From assembly GCA_027382625.1 (NCBI GenBank), contig JAJKFJ010021451.1, positions 17,692 through 81,691 of the forward strand: 64,000 nucleotides of DNA. Reading direction: 5' to 3'. Origin of the DNA: Tetmemena sp. SeJ-2015. Taxonomy: Eukaryota; Ciliophora; Spirotrichea; Sporadotrichida; Oxytrichidae. The notes under the pieces are model-generated. The model was not told the DNA's origin. It made no database searches and saw only the letters and a program-made list of their open reading frames with translations. The translations under genes were made by a program, and so were the position numbers. Positions 11,601 to 24,000 of this stretch are shown here, in pieces (the first letter of the stretch is position 1; every line of letters starts with the position of its first letter).

Positions 11601-14600
11601 AAGTATTTGAATTTTCCCTTCCCTCGGTTGAGTTACCCTTGAAGCTCATCAGCTTGCTCCGATCAGTATCTCTATTTTTCTGCTTTTCCAATTTCTTCTG
11701 CTGAACATACTACGGCTGCAGGTACTGCCTTAAATTAAAAAAAAATATAGCGAATATATTGCAATAAATTAGAAGTGGTAGATTCCCTAAATTTGGGTGC
11801 AATCTTATCATTAAAAGACTCATTGGTCAGAACAGCATTATAAGCTTGATTCATTTCGAGGAAGGAAGCAGACTGATCAAGTTAGTTATTGACCTTGAAG
11901 ATGGGAGGCAGGTGCATTTGCTCTTCTTTCTTCTAACTCACTTCAAACTACTGAGATTCTAACATTTTGTGATGATCTAGGTTGTTAGTGATATCATTGA
12001 ACGCGGTAGATAATTTTCAAGCCATTTTTATTTAAATGAGATGATTGAGGAAAAGGATTGTTGAAGTCTATTGACTGCAAGAGATTGAAGTCTCTTGAAG
12101 GTGAAGGCATATTCATAGTGGGAGCTTCCAAGTAAGTTTCATCATGCGCCTCTTATATGGGATCGTTGTGCAGCAATCTCGCATGAAAAGGTGAATAATC
12201 GGGAGCTTAGCTCAGAAGGATAGATTACATCAATCTTATGGAAATATTATAGATTTCCTGTTGACAGAAGCAATAGAGTTTTAGTTCATTCTGTTCATTC
12301 TCGATTCTAGATTCTCCTTTATACTAGAAGGAGACTACAGACTTTTCTTAACTGTGAGAGTCGCTTTACCATTCAGAGATCGCCTTAAGCCATCATAAAC
12401 TGAAGGCCTTGCCTAGCTCTTCGTCAAGCTTGACTTCTCATCTATCTCAGCATATGCATCTGGCCTAAAGTCAGAGAAATTTTCAGGTAGAGCCTGAGAC
12501 TGTCTCACTTTTGAAATTGCCTTATCAGAAAATTTGTGATTGATTTGCTTAAAGCCCTTTCCTTTTATAGATTTATTGAGAGAGCAGTATTAAGGAGTGA
12601 ACTTTATAAGCTCATCTTGTATCTCATGGTTTGAATTATAAGCTTGAATAGTTTGAGGGTCCATGCGGGCCATCAAGTTAGGTGGACTGAAGATGTTCTG
12701 CATGGGATCATCTGCATATTTCTTCGATCGCTTCTAACTCCCACAGAGAGAAGCCCTCAGACCCAAAGCAATTTTGCCTTTGTTATTTGACTTTGCACCA
12801 ACGCTGTTGAGGAGTGGATTCTTGCCACCTGATTCGAGTCCTTAAAAATTCTAATCTTTGGAGCTAGAGTTATATTGACTGCGGCTCAAATTCTCCTTGT
12901 CTTCATCTAGGTACTTTTACAAAGAGTGATAGTCTTTACCTCCTATCAATAGAGCCTTGTGCTTCTTTGAGGAATGTGAGAGACCATGTATCAAGTCCTT
13001 GATAAAAAACTAAGAGTCATTCTTTGAGTCTCTCAGTTCGTTGAAATAATAATTAGTGAATCTTACTCATAATTTATGAAGGTAATCACTTACTGACTAG
13101 AGTTCACGCCACCAGGATTCTAATTTAGCTATCCAGGATTAGCGTAGGGGAACAATATTCTGCTCTAATTAGGGTTCTTAGGAGTTTCAAACTAATGTTG
13201 AGGCTGCAAAATCATAGGTAGCATTAAAGACTTCCTATCTGACTGGTCCTGATCGGCGTAAGGATTTAAGTACTCAAATGAAATTAAATATTAACACTCC
13301 TGCTTTTGATTCTTTGCGACAGAAGCGAGACCTATTTCCTCGATATCATAGTTCTGATTCTCTGCTTTCAATTTCTCTAAATGGGCTTTCCTGATTCTTA
13401 GCTCCTCCTCTTGAGCGTTAAACTGCATAGTATCAGTCACCTCAACCTTTTATCCTAGGTTATCTTTATTTCTTTTCTAATGTAGCTACTAACAAATAAA
13501 TTCCTTATATTTCAGAAGCTATGGACTATGTCTTCTTAACACACTCTTATCTTTCTAAGGAGAATTCCCTTGCATCATTTTAATCTGTTCCTGCTAGCTC
13601 CTAACTTGGTTCTTGATCTGACTGAATGGAATTCGCTAATTAGTCAAATTATCCTCCTTCCCGTGATAAAAGTAAGTAGAGTCCACTATCATAATCTCTC
13701 CAAAAGCTTTGGGTTTCCTTTACTAATCTGACTTTGCATTTTTGTAATAGCTTTCTTGAGCTTTCAAAAGCTTTTCTTGAAGCTTCTAGTTTAATTTCTC
13801 AGCTTACAAGTGTGATAGGTCAAAGTAGAGCTTGTCTTAATTTTATACAGACGGGTTCTTTTTCTAATTAAATGTGTGGGCTTGTGGATTCTCTATCTTT
13901 GACTTTGTAGGGGTGACTGTGAAAGCAGAGGGTCCATTTCCTTCTTCTTTTGAGAGCGGAGTTGGCTTTAAGCTGAATGGTGGCTAAGGAGAGGACTAGT
14001 GTGGGCTGGGATGCATATGATCTGGCGATCCCTCTTTATCGAAATTAGTGTGGTAATCAGGATGCTCAAGAGGATTCATCTCTTAAAGTTTCACGAGGGA
14101 GGGATCTCTCAGACCTAAGAGATGCTGCTACTTTCCCTTTATGACATCTGATTCGTTTACTCTTATAGTCTCAGACTTCAAATGAGAAAGAGCCTGGAAA
14201 GCGATTGGGGTATCAAAATCCTCGTATAATTCTCCTAAGAGAGCCAGTTGCTCTTCTTCGATAGAGGCTTAAGATTCCTTCAAGAACTATTACAGCTAAA
14301 GAACTGAGGGATACTTTAAGCTCTTTAAAGTAGTCAATAATGAAATTAGGGAAATAAGGAGAGGCCTTAAAGCTAATAGATCAAGCATCAGTGCCATGCC
14401 AAATATAGACTAAGCAATTCAAACTCAAAGATTAATATAGAGAAGGCGTTTTCTAATCCAACCTAAGTCATATTATAGAAGGAGAAAGCCACGAATCCAC
14501 ATGAGAGAATCAAACTGCACATAAATAATCCCAATATTCCTAGACTTATCAGAGTCTCCTTATTTCTATTAGCTTTCTTAGGTGACTATTCTTTGACCAA

Positions 14601-14618
14601 GCTTTCCCTTGAATTCAT
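8684..14618 (-). CDS. Long Gln/Ser/Lys-rich protein(s), N-terminal membrane segment
   Basis: The minus strand reads as protein over most of this stretch with CTA/TTA on the plus strand (TAG/TAA) as Gln, ending at a TGA at 8684. From high to low coordinates, an ATG at 14618 opens MNSRESLVKEQSPKK, followed by a hydrophobic helix (SLGILGLFMCSLILSCGF) and then long Ser/Gln/Lys-rich sequence with coiled-coil-like parts, for example around 11060-11200 (LLKTLEEA) and 9610-9760 (QEIMQLRIQDQMRKLKNF). Many short AT-rich interruptions change the frame (near 9060, 9540, 10260, 10750, 10980, 11210, 11740, 12030, 13060). No catalytic domain was recognised. It may be one gene or several; a few short gaps could hold introns or eliminated sequences. 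Coding strand and the 3' end are firm, the 5' end is not. Confidence 0.45.
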
Positions 14619-14650
14619 GTTTTATCCTTTGTTCATCTCACCTCTCAACA

Positions 14651-17600
14651 TCATTATTCTAATAGCATTAAAAATATTCTACTTGAGTCTTCTTCCTTCT
14701 ATTCCTCTTTGCTTGAATGACTATGGCAAGCTCTGCCTGGAGTGAACTCGTCACTGACCTTTCTCAAGCTCTATGAGCTCTTGATTTGTCTCTAACTCTG
14801 CTGACTTGTTATTATAACATTATTTCTCTAGCTTCTTTGCTTCTCTAAGTCTAAATCTTCAAGGTCCTCCAAATCAAATTAAGCATTGGAAACGTATAAT
14901 TCAAATGCTCTTGTATTTGCTTACCTGGAAGCAAGTTCTTAGAGCTGATATCTGCATCTTAGTTGAGGCTGCTGATATTTGGATCATCATTAATCTAGTG
15001 AGGGTATAAGCCTATTGGTGCAGTGGAATCAGAGAGAGCGGCTTGACTTTAACAGTTGCTTTTGGCAGAATTCATGAAATTACTGTGGCTGCTTATTGCA
15101 GGAAGCTTAGTTGAGCCTTTGACATGAGAACGTGGTCTTACTGAATAAAGTATTAAGATATAAGTAATGAACTCTGATAGTTGGATAGTTGAGATCGTCC
15201 CATAGTAGTCTTTAAATCAGCCTGGGAATAATTACATAAGTAAAGTCTTTAAGTGAATATCATTCTTTTCCCGGGCTGGACAAGGCTTATTTTTTCCCGA
15301 CTATAAGGCTTGATTCCTTGACTTTTCTTCTTTTTGGCCCCTTTTATATTTGATGCTGCCATACAGTCTCTGCTCCTTTGAATTGAGATTTGGTGCCTCT
15401 CTCTCACTTTACTAAGAAGTGAGACTAATATTCTATTTGGAGAGTCCTCCTTGATTGGTTCCAGACTTCCTTCTTCTTAATGATACACTCCCATACTCAT
15501 TTATTGGGCAAGGATCCATCATCCCATCCTAATAATCTCTTTGAACCTCTTCAGTCTCTTTTATGTTCTTAGAAGGAGTAAAACCCGCTCCTTCCTCTTC
15601 AGCCTCATTTATTTAGAACAGCTTGTTCTGCTGATTTTGAAGTACTTAGGAGTTGTTATTGTTCTAAGCAGAAGTAGTGGAGTTGAAGTTCAAAAGATGG
15701 TTGCCAGTATTATTCATGGTTGGAATACTTCCACTTAGCTATGTGTCCAACTGATATTTTATAAATACCATTACAAGATATTAATATTGCTTAAGCATGG
15801 GCTTAAGGGACCTCCTACTTGAGGGATCTAAGGCTTCCTCAGAGTACGACTGGTAATGCCCGCCTAGCATATATTGAGAGCTCTGGTAATTGCTGCCAGT
15901 CTCTCTGAAGGAATTAAACTCCTAGTCAATGAATCCTTGCCTTTCGAGGGTGTGGATGTTTTCCTTATTGGCCTAAAGTAAGTTATTTTTCTACTTCATT
16001 TTCTTAGGCGATTTCTTAGTGGGTGAAATATTTATCTTTGCCTAATATTCGCCTTGACTAACACTAAATTATTTTAATAAAGACTGATCTGATCCCTATC
16101 TTCTAAAACTTCAGTCATTTGGTGCCTTTACAAATCATCATCCTCATCCTCTTCATCCTCTTCTTCTTATTCCTCAATACTCTCCTTCACATCTCGAAGA
16201 TGCTGTTCTCTCAAGTCTTTTCGAGGAGAGGCAGATTCAATAGGTATTGATCTTTTTTCCTGAAGAGATTATAAGAAGGAGAGGTAATTCTTAGAAGCAG
16301 AAATGCTAAACCAACTCCAAATACGAGAGTCAAAACTACAGCTGCTATAGATAACCCCCAAGCTGCACAAAAAATAACATAAATTGAAATGAATAATCTA
16401 AATTTCACTCTTATCATTACCGCTCTAGCCTTGAACTTATGAACACAGGTAAGTCTTCAATCTTAGAGAGATGCTTCTTTCACAAATGGAGGAATTAACT
16501 CTCGAGAGGACCAAAGATAGAGACATCAGAATTATTAGGCTACTTAGAATTAGGGTAATTTGAATTTGATTTGGAAGTCGTTTGGTTTAATCCCTCAATT
16601 AAGTGAAAGTAATAAAAGGATATATCAATTTCTGTAGTTTAAAAGATAGCGCATGAATTACTGGATGATAGAGAACCAAGTTTTGCTTCAGTGACTGAAT
16701 ATAAACCCTGAACTTCTCTCTCCTTGTCATGTTCTAGTATATATTTAGTAGTTATTCTTTGCTGTATCTATCGATCTCACTTGCTTGTTTATTTGTTATA
16801 ACCATTTGAGCAACTTGCTCATAGTCCCTCCTTATTATGTAAAAGCTCACGAATTTTATGAAGTGCTTCTTTAGAACGTAGAGGAGGCCTAATACTAAGA
16901 ACAGCAAAACTGTGAGACTGATGTAGTGAACAGCCTGCAGCTACTTTAAATGCTAGATTCCTGCTGAGTTTCCATCAAGGGGCTTATCTGCCTCAATCAA
17001 AAGCCGCATTTGAGAGGGGAAGTCTAGGTATTCTTGAAATTCCGAGAACTGGTTGTTATTGAGATAATTGGAGTTTGAATTTTTCATTAAAGACTCCGCC
17101 TTCATATTTAAATTAATTTGAACTGCTACAATTATTTAAATCACTCCATTCGTTTGCTAAAATGTGAAGGATTCATGAAATTTAGACTTGCATAATGCAG
17201 ACTATTCTTAATTGTTTATAATGAATTCGATTACTTATTCTATAGTGGAAGAAGAAAAGCAGTCCACTCAGTACATGCTTATAATTTTGATGCCGTCTCT
17301 TTGTTCCTTAGCTTCAAACTGATCGTCTTTAAATACAGTGCCTTTCTATGACAGAAAAGGTTAGAATCAAGATTTTTAACTTACCTTGAGTCTTCTGTAA
17401 TTTTAAAGCTAGTTGCCACTCATGCGTGCGTTGCTGCGACTTGCAGTTGTTGCTCTCTACCTTGGGTTTTAGCTTGAAGCTTTGAGTACAGCTTCGTTCG
17501 AATTTTAAGTGTGCAAGTTATTAACTAAACCAAAAGTCTAAATAATTAAATGGAGTTGTTTTTGGAGAAAGAGTTGAAGTCAGATGAAGAACCTTCACCT

Positions 17601-20200
17601 TAATTAATAACATAGAAACTGCCTTTAGCAGTCCTCATTCCTCTCTCGTAGTTTATATTCGCACTCATTAATCTTGTGGGCTTTGCAGATGCGATATTCC
17701 GCATTTGATAGTTATTTTAGCTTTCTGAGAATGTTGAGTTCGTCTTGTTCATCTACTAGAAAATATGGGGAAAATAATAGCGTCTAAATTTTATACTCGA
17801 TTTAATTCTTCTGATGATGATAAAAGTTTTTCTAAGTATGTGACTGCTGCATATTGAAATAAGCGTCGCCTTGGTTCACCTATTAAGGATTGGATTGATT
17901 ATTAGAAGATAGTTATGAGATAAGTCCCTACCCTAACGCACGTCTTGTGTAGGAGGATTAAATCGGTCGTCCATTCAGAGGTGCATTGTTATGGATAGAA
18001 AGTCTATTCTTCCTGGCAGAAAGAGAACCTTAAAGTGTTCGTGGAGAGTTCATATACATTAATTACGATTGTTTATAAGTAAGGAAAGTTATGAGCAGTA
18101 TCAATGGGATCTGCTGATACCTTATCGTTATCAAAAATTTAATGCTGGAGTAATCCAGGTTAATTAATTAGACCACTCCCAACGTTTTTAAAATGAGCAG
18201 GTAATGGCTGCATTGAATTCCTTAATAGGTAAGAAGCTGTGTTGGGTCTGTTTTATCTGTAAATTGGGGCTGTTCCTTAGGAAGTTGCAACGGCTGTGCT
18301 TTTGATCTGAGAAGGTTCGATATATTTTGAAGAGGTATTCTAAAGTAAGGGATTAGTCATGCTGCCTTAAGACTCGTATTAAATGTTGACTCCTTATGAA
18401 TTAGAGAGTAGAGGCTGGGCATACTCGTTCAAAGCAGGCTTAGAATTTTGAACGACATTAAAGTTAGAACTTGAAAGATAGCTCTTCCCAAAAATTGAAT
18501 TCCCTCTCTGGTTATTAAGATAAGGCGACACTGACTGTGGATTTTATCCTCCATGGTTGTTTATCTAAGAAGCGGATTGAATTCTATTGTGCTTCTCTTG
18601 TGAGTAATTGATTTGGTAAAAAGCCTAGTAATGGGAGCTTTGATTGAAGCTGTGCTAACCACGCTGTTTGTTAGATGTAGAGACTACTTTTCGGTTATTA
18701 AAAAAGTTATGGATAGAAGTTATTGTGAATGAAGCTATTGTAAAGAGTCTTTTTATTAATGGACTCAAGTCTTTAAGTAAGGCGATTTGATTTCATGGCA
18801 AGCAACTTATTAGACCTCTGTCTCTGCTCATCAAATACCTAACCTTTAAAGTCTACACTCTTATCCAAAATCTTCGGCTCTTGGATGGCATTGGTAATAT
18901 CCTGAATTTAACTTTTAATTTCAGGGTCAGAGATGAGTTAGTTTGAATGCTTTGGAAACTGGTTTTAATAGCTTTAGTTACCGTTCCTTTAGCCACTCAT
19001 ATCTTAGGAAGTTAAATTTGCTTCTCCTTTTTCTATCTCTTCTTTGAAGAAAAAAATTGATTATAATTAATTTGAGTCTAAAAGTTTGGTCGGTGATAGT
19101 ATGTCCAATCTTTGGTGTCTTAATTTGAACTTAGCGAGATGAATTCATAGTGTCAGAAATCATTCCACCAGTGCCGTTGCCTCTTCTCTTCTCATTTTTG
19201 AATGAAGCAGTGCTGATGCTCGCAGTAATGTTCACAAATATTTCATAGTTTATTCTTATAATGAATGTATAAATATCTCCTTCTTTTTCCTAGTAGAGGG
19301 AGGATGAGCTGACCTATTACCTTCTCCTTTATTGGCGTTTCCATCTCCTTCTATATTATTTGCATTTTAGTACAACCCAAAAGAAGTCATCAGCCTTTCA
19401 TTCTGACTCTAATTGAGCAGAGAATTGTGTTTAAGCTAGCTGAGTTCTTTGACTGATTTCAACCCTATATGCTGCAAATCAGAGCCTATTTTTGAGTGCA
19501 ATTTGGAGTATGACATTGCAATCTTAGCCTTATCAATCCCATCTTTAAAACTCGCCCTCTCTTAAGATTTTTCAAGATTATCTTCTCCGTTTTAAAGGTT
19601 GAATTTTCCAATAGTGCTTGCTCTCATAGATCCTCTCGCGCCAGCCTTATGTCCCAATACTCTGGTCTCTGGGGTAAGAGGATAAATTTTCTTCATTCCA
19701 TTTTCAACCGTAAGATCTAGCTTCTAGAAATCTCCATTTATTTTCCCGGGTGTGTCTCCATTCACAGGATTTTTGAATGCATAGGCTCCACTCTCCTCCA
19801 GCTGATTTAGAATAGGCCTTGTTATCTTATAAGAGATAAAATAGTACAAATAGAGTTAACTATTGAGATATGGTCCTCACTCTCCTCCATATAGCCTCTC
19901 ACACCTCCTCCACTGCTGTTTCAAAATTATGAAGAGCAATCTAAAATTTGTTGTGTGCGTTATGCTAACTGAGGGAGGTATACTGATTGCTGACATACTT
20001 ATCTTGATTAATATTCTTTCTGTAGGAGCTATTTGCTGAGGCATTTTTCCTTTGCTGTTAAGAGGTGATGGTGTCTCCTCTTCTCTTAGGTTTATCAAAC
20101 CTTAAGTCCTTAGGGTGAGGCGAATTCTCTATGAGGAGGCGACTTAGAACTTGAAATGAAGGTTTCAAGTCCCTTAGATTCCGATCTTGACCATCACTAC
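14651..20200 (-). CDS. Low-complexity protein(s) with membrane helices, unrecognised
   Basis: Minus-strand coding continues up to about 20200. Ser/Gln-rich, basic sequence is clear at 20200-19910 (RFDKPKRRGDTITS), 19740-19270 (LHSKIGSDLQHIGLKSVKE) and 17880-17560. Hydrophobic helices lie at about 16960-16880 (ISLTVLLFLVLGLLL) and 16380-16290 (AAVVLTLVFGVGLAFLLL). The lower end reads FDLEDLEDLDLEKQRS and meets a TGA at 14651, only about 30 bases before the next ATG. That stop could instead sit in a tiny intron, which would fuse this block with the one below it. AT-rich interruptions occur near 19850, 19240, 19040, 17520, 17200, 16600 and 15170-15250. No domain was identified. Gene number and borders are unresolved. 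Confidence 0.4.
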
Positions 20201-21026
20201 TTCTTCAAAAATGTTCTTACAAGTGAGCCTAGAGTGTTGGGTGCGTCAAAGGATAGTATTGAGGTTAATCTTAAGCTTTAGTAGATTAAATAGGCTTTAA
20301 TTGAAAATTTTAGGAATAAATTTAATAAGATGTCTTGTCTTAGTTGCTTGTTTGAATTTATTTTTATGAATCTATTTTTGGACTCTTTTACTCCTTGCCT
20401 TAAAACTTATTATGTAGTTGTCTATCTTTGTCATTTTTTATAGCCTGAGATTAATCCTGATGATGTATTTAGTTTACTTTAATCTCAATTAATTAATCAA
20501 AGCTTTATCAAATTATTGATATTTTCTCATCTTGATGCAAGATTGGTTAATGGAAAACTTTCTGATTAGAAATCTCATTGGGATCTTTTCTAGTTTGGTC
20601 ATGTTTACCTTCTTTGCTTTGCTGATCGAGTAAATTAGTGGTGCTTTGCTATGCAGCAGGAGTAGGGGAAAAGAATTTACCTATCTTTTCAAGTGGTGGC
20701 TAATTTCTTATGGTATCTCTGTTACTCTTTAACTGCTCGTGCTATCCAGTGTATCACAAAAAAGTTTTTTTATATGAGAGCTGAGGAGGGGAGGGGAAAC
20801 TCTGAATTTTAAAGGACGATTTGGGGTTGTTGCTGTTTATTTGTTCTTGGGAGGGCAAGTCAGCAAGATCACTTTAGAACATGATGGATGATTGTTGTGA
20901 TACACTTATAATAAATTAGAAAGTTAATGTTAGTTAATAGTGATGCAGATTTTTGCTTAAGTCTTACTATTGGTTTACAAATAGATTTTAGTTGTTCAGG
21001 CCCTAAGTAAATCAAAATAAATTAAG
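20201..21026. other. AT-rich stretch, no assigned gene
   Basis: No gene is assigned here. A plus-strand frame from 20156 to 20884 and a minus-strand frame over about 20780-20270 are both free of TGA, but neither shows a domain, and the first part of the plus frame is antisense to convincing coding at 20100-20200. The stretch is AT-rich and most likely lies between two minus-strand genes. Confidence 0.4.
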
Positions 21027-24000
21027 TCAAAATGAAATGAATGAATAGGGAAAGTTTACTTGAGCTGCTCTATTTGTTATGCATGAAACTGAAAGGATAA
21101 CTTGCTATCTACTAACCATCTTGAATTCTTTATTCCTCTAGCAGACTGTTTTCTAATCCATTGTTTAACGCTTGACCCCCGCTCGCTTACAAAACCCCAC
21201 TGTTATCTAGAGAAAGAGAGTGAGCGAAATTATTTTTTAAAAAAATTTCAATTAATTAAGGCCCATGCCACTGCCAAGACTTAATATCTAGTTCATCCTC
21301 TAGTCACTCTGATTTTATTGATAGGACATATTTTACTGTAGCTGTTACTAAATGCTGGCATTAAAAATCTCTCCGCTGCTCTGGAGTTTATTGTCTATAT
21401 TTTGATAATGACTGAAAGCCACACTGTCAAACTTAGAGTGCTGGTAGTTGGAATTATTAAGTAGAGAACTCTGGTGGAGCATAACAGGCATTTGAGGGAT
21501 GTTGAGCTAGAGAAGCTGAGGCATGTTTGGCTGCATCAGTGGGTGCTATAAAGGAGAAGCGGAGGAGTCGGTCATACTTCCTTATACTAAGGGACTGGTC
21601 TGCTAATTTTGCAGATGCACTTCAGCAACATGCATCTATTTCAAGTAATCGAGTTGTTGAGAATAGTGGTCAATCGCTAATTACATTCTTTCACCAATTG
21701 TCTTGATAATAAAAGAGCATTCTAATCAATAAAAGATATTAGTGCCTGATACAGCTAAAGACTGTGACAATCTCTCCTGCTCGGCTTTGACTCTATTATG
21801 GATGAGTCTCTCGTTTTCAGTGTCTGCCTTTCTTTCATAGATGAAAGGGTTATACTTGTAGGTCTGGTCAGCAACTACAAGTTTACGCTGAAACTGAATT
21901 CTTTGCTGAAGAGTCATTGGCACTTAGTTTAGCTGCTAGATTAGTTACTTCTGAGCTGGTGTGAGTCTCGGATCATTCAAACCTGGCTGAGAAAAGCTTT
22001 GACCGTCTATAAATTGCTTATAAATTATTTACCGATAACTTATTGGGAGTTTGGCAAACCATATCCCATGTTAAAAATATATCTCACTATTTTAATGTAG
22101 ACATGCATTTGCTGGAGATTCTGTTCTCCAAAATTGATAGGAGTCATTTCAAAAGCCTCTGATGAATCAGTTACTACAACACCTTGTCTCTGATCTTGCA
22201 TTTGGATATGATAGGCTTAATCTTAGGGCATCCTCTAATTTTGAGAAATCTTAAGTTAAGGAGTATTCTCTGCTGATACTGGCAGCATGAAGAACTATGA
22301 TTCATTTCCTAAGTCTTCAAGGGAGACTTGCACTAACTGCTAAAGCTAAATTCGATCATAAATGAAATGGATTGTGAGTGTTAAATTACAGAGGCATCTT
22401 CATTCCTTCTAAAGACATAGGAAGAATCCTATTTAAGGTTCTGCGGGTTGCCAATTGAAGAGCCTCTATTTTAAGACTAAGACTAGTTAACTTGAATGTT
22501 AAACCTGGAGTCGGTTCTTGCATCTCTATTTTGATTATCTTTCTCCTTATTTGCTACTTAATATAGATTGGCTCTCCCTTCGCCATCTAATTTAAGTTTT
22601 ACTAAAGCTGTTCTTTGCTTGCATTTGTGGTCAAATTAGGATACACAGGCTCACAAAGGGAGTGATAGAGAGAGACTAAGCACCCCTCGAATGATTCATC
22701 AAGGGTAAATTCAATTAAGAAAGCTATTATTCATACATATTTGGTATCTGAAGGAGTGTCTTGTGTGTTTCATTTGTCCTCCCTTCTAATTGCATGCTTT
22801 GGTTTACTTGATGGTGAGATGAGTTAGATTGCATGCCTCCTGGAGCTGGAAATTTAGAGATATCCATCTTACTTCCATTATCATGCAGAGTGTCTTTACT
22901 CTTATACATGAAAGGTGAGTCCTCGTTAGCCATTTCATATCTGTTCTAGAATTTTTACATATGCGAGTCTTAAGTGCCTGTGTCATAAATGTTTCCTCAC
23001 ATAGAAAAAGTAAATTGCAAAACTATTTCCATACTGATTGAGTTGAGTATTTGTAACATTCGAGCTCTGGTACTGCTAAGAGCTTAAGTTATGTTGCTCT
23101 TTTCCTGCGATATCTTCCTCTCGATAGTTATTTTCTGATCCTTGGTTTAACAGTGCCTTTTAATCAACTTGCTCTCCATCTATGATTCTGATGTTCTACT
23201 ATTACTTCAGCAAGTCCTCTCCAACATTTATATTAGAGAAGAAAGGAGAGGCGAGGTCATTATTCAGTCGAGGGCTTTTGTCTTTCTAAAGACTCTCCTT
23301 AGATTTTAAGTATAAAAATAATTTTGAGTTGAGGAATGGCTTTCCTCTAATACTGATACTGAACTGAGCCAATTCTTTGTTCTAGAGAATAGACTCGAGC
23401 TTCTGATTCCTATTTCTGTGCGATGGTGGAGTTTTTCGTGATGCGTTGTAGTCATCCACTTCGAATTATTAAGGAAGAAATGATCATAAAACTAAATTTG
23501 AGACCCTGTGCTGCAGCTATTTACTACTTCAAACAGAATTATATTGTGTCATAACTTTCTTGATAGGACTCTCCTCTCTCTTCCTTCAGCGTCGCTAGTT
23601 TATCTTGCTAGGGCCCTTGACTCTATGATTTAGCTTAGACTGTTCACCTGGATAGCTTGTCTTTGAATAGAGCTATGCTTGATCTGACCCTTCTTACTCG
23701 ATGGCATCAGTTTAACAGACTGATCTCTTTGATTCTACAGTTTGCCTTCCCTCTCTCTCTTTTTCATCTTGATGCTGGAGTGATGAATTTGACCTTGGTT
23801 CCTCGAGGGGAGGATTCAGTCTCTGCATCTCTGTTTATCAACGCTATATTCAAACTGCTTAAAAATTGCTTAGAATTTTAATTGATATTCATTTTGTTCT
23901 TTGAGGTATTACTGTTCCTCTGGATCACGACGTCAATACTTTTGCTTAAGAAGTTGTTTAAGTGCTCCAAGGTTTGATTGTCGTTCGTATCTTACTACGA

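Noticed and set aside
20156..20884. Plus-strand frame of 242 codons without TGA
   Set aside because: Its start is antisense to convincing minus-strand coding, the minus strand is equally open over most of it, and no domain is visible. With only one stop codon such frames occur by chance.
21180..21196. ACAAAACCCCAC, possible telomere-like motif
   Set aside because: Only one C4 and one A4 block, no repeat and no inverted partner or target duplication.
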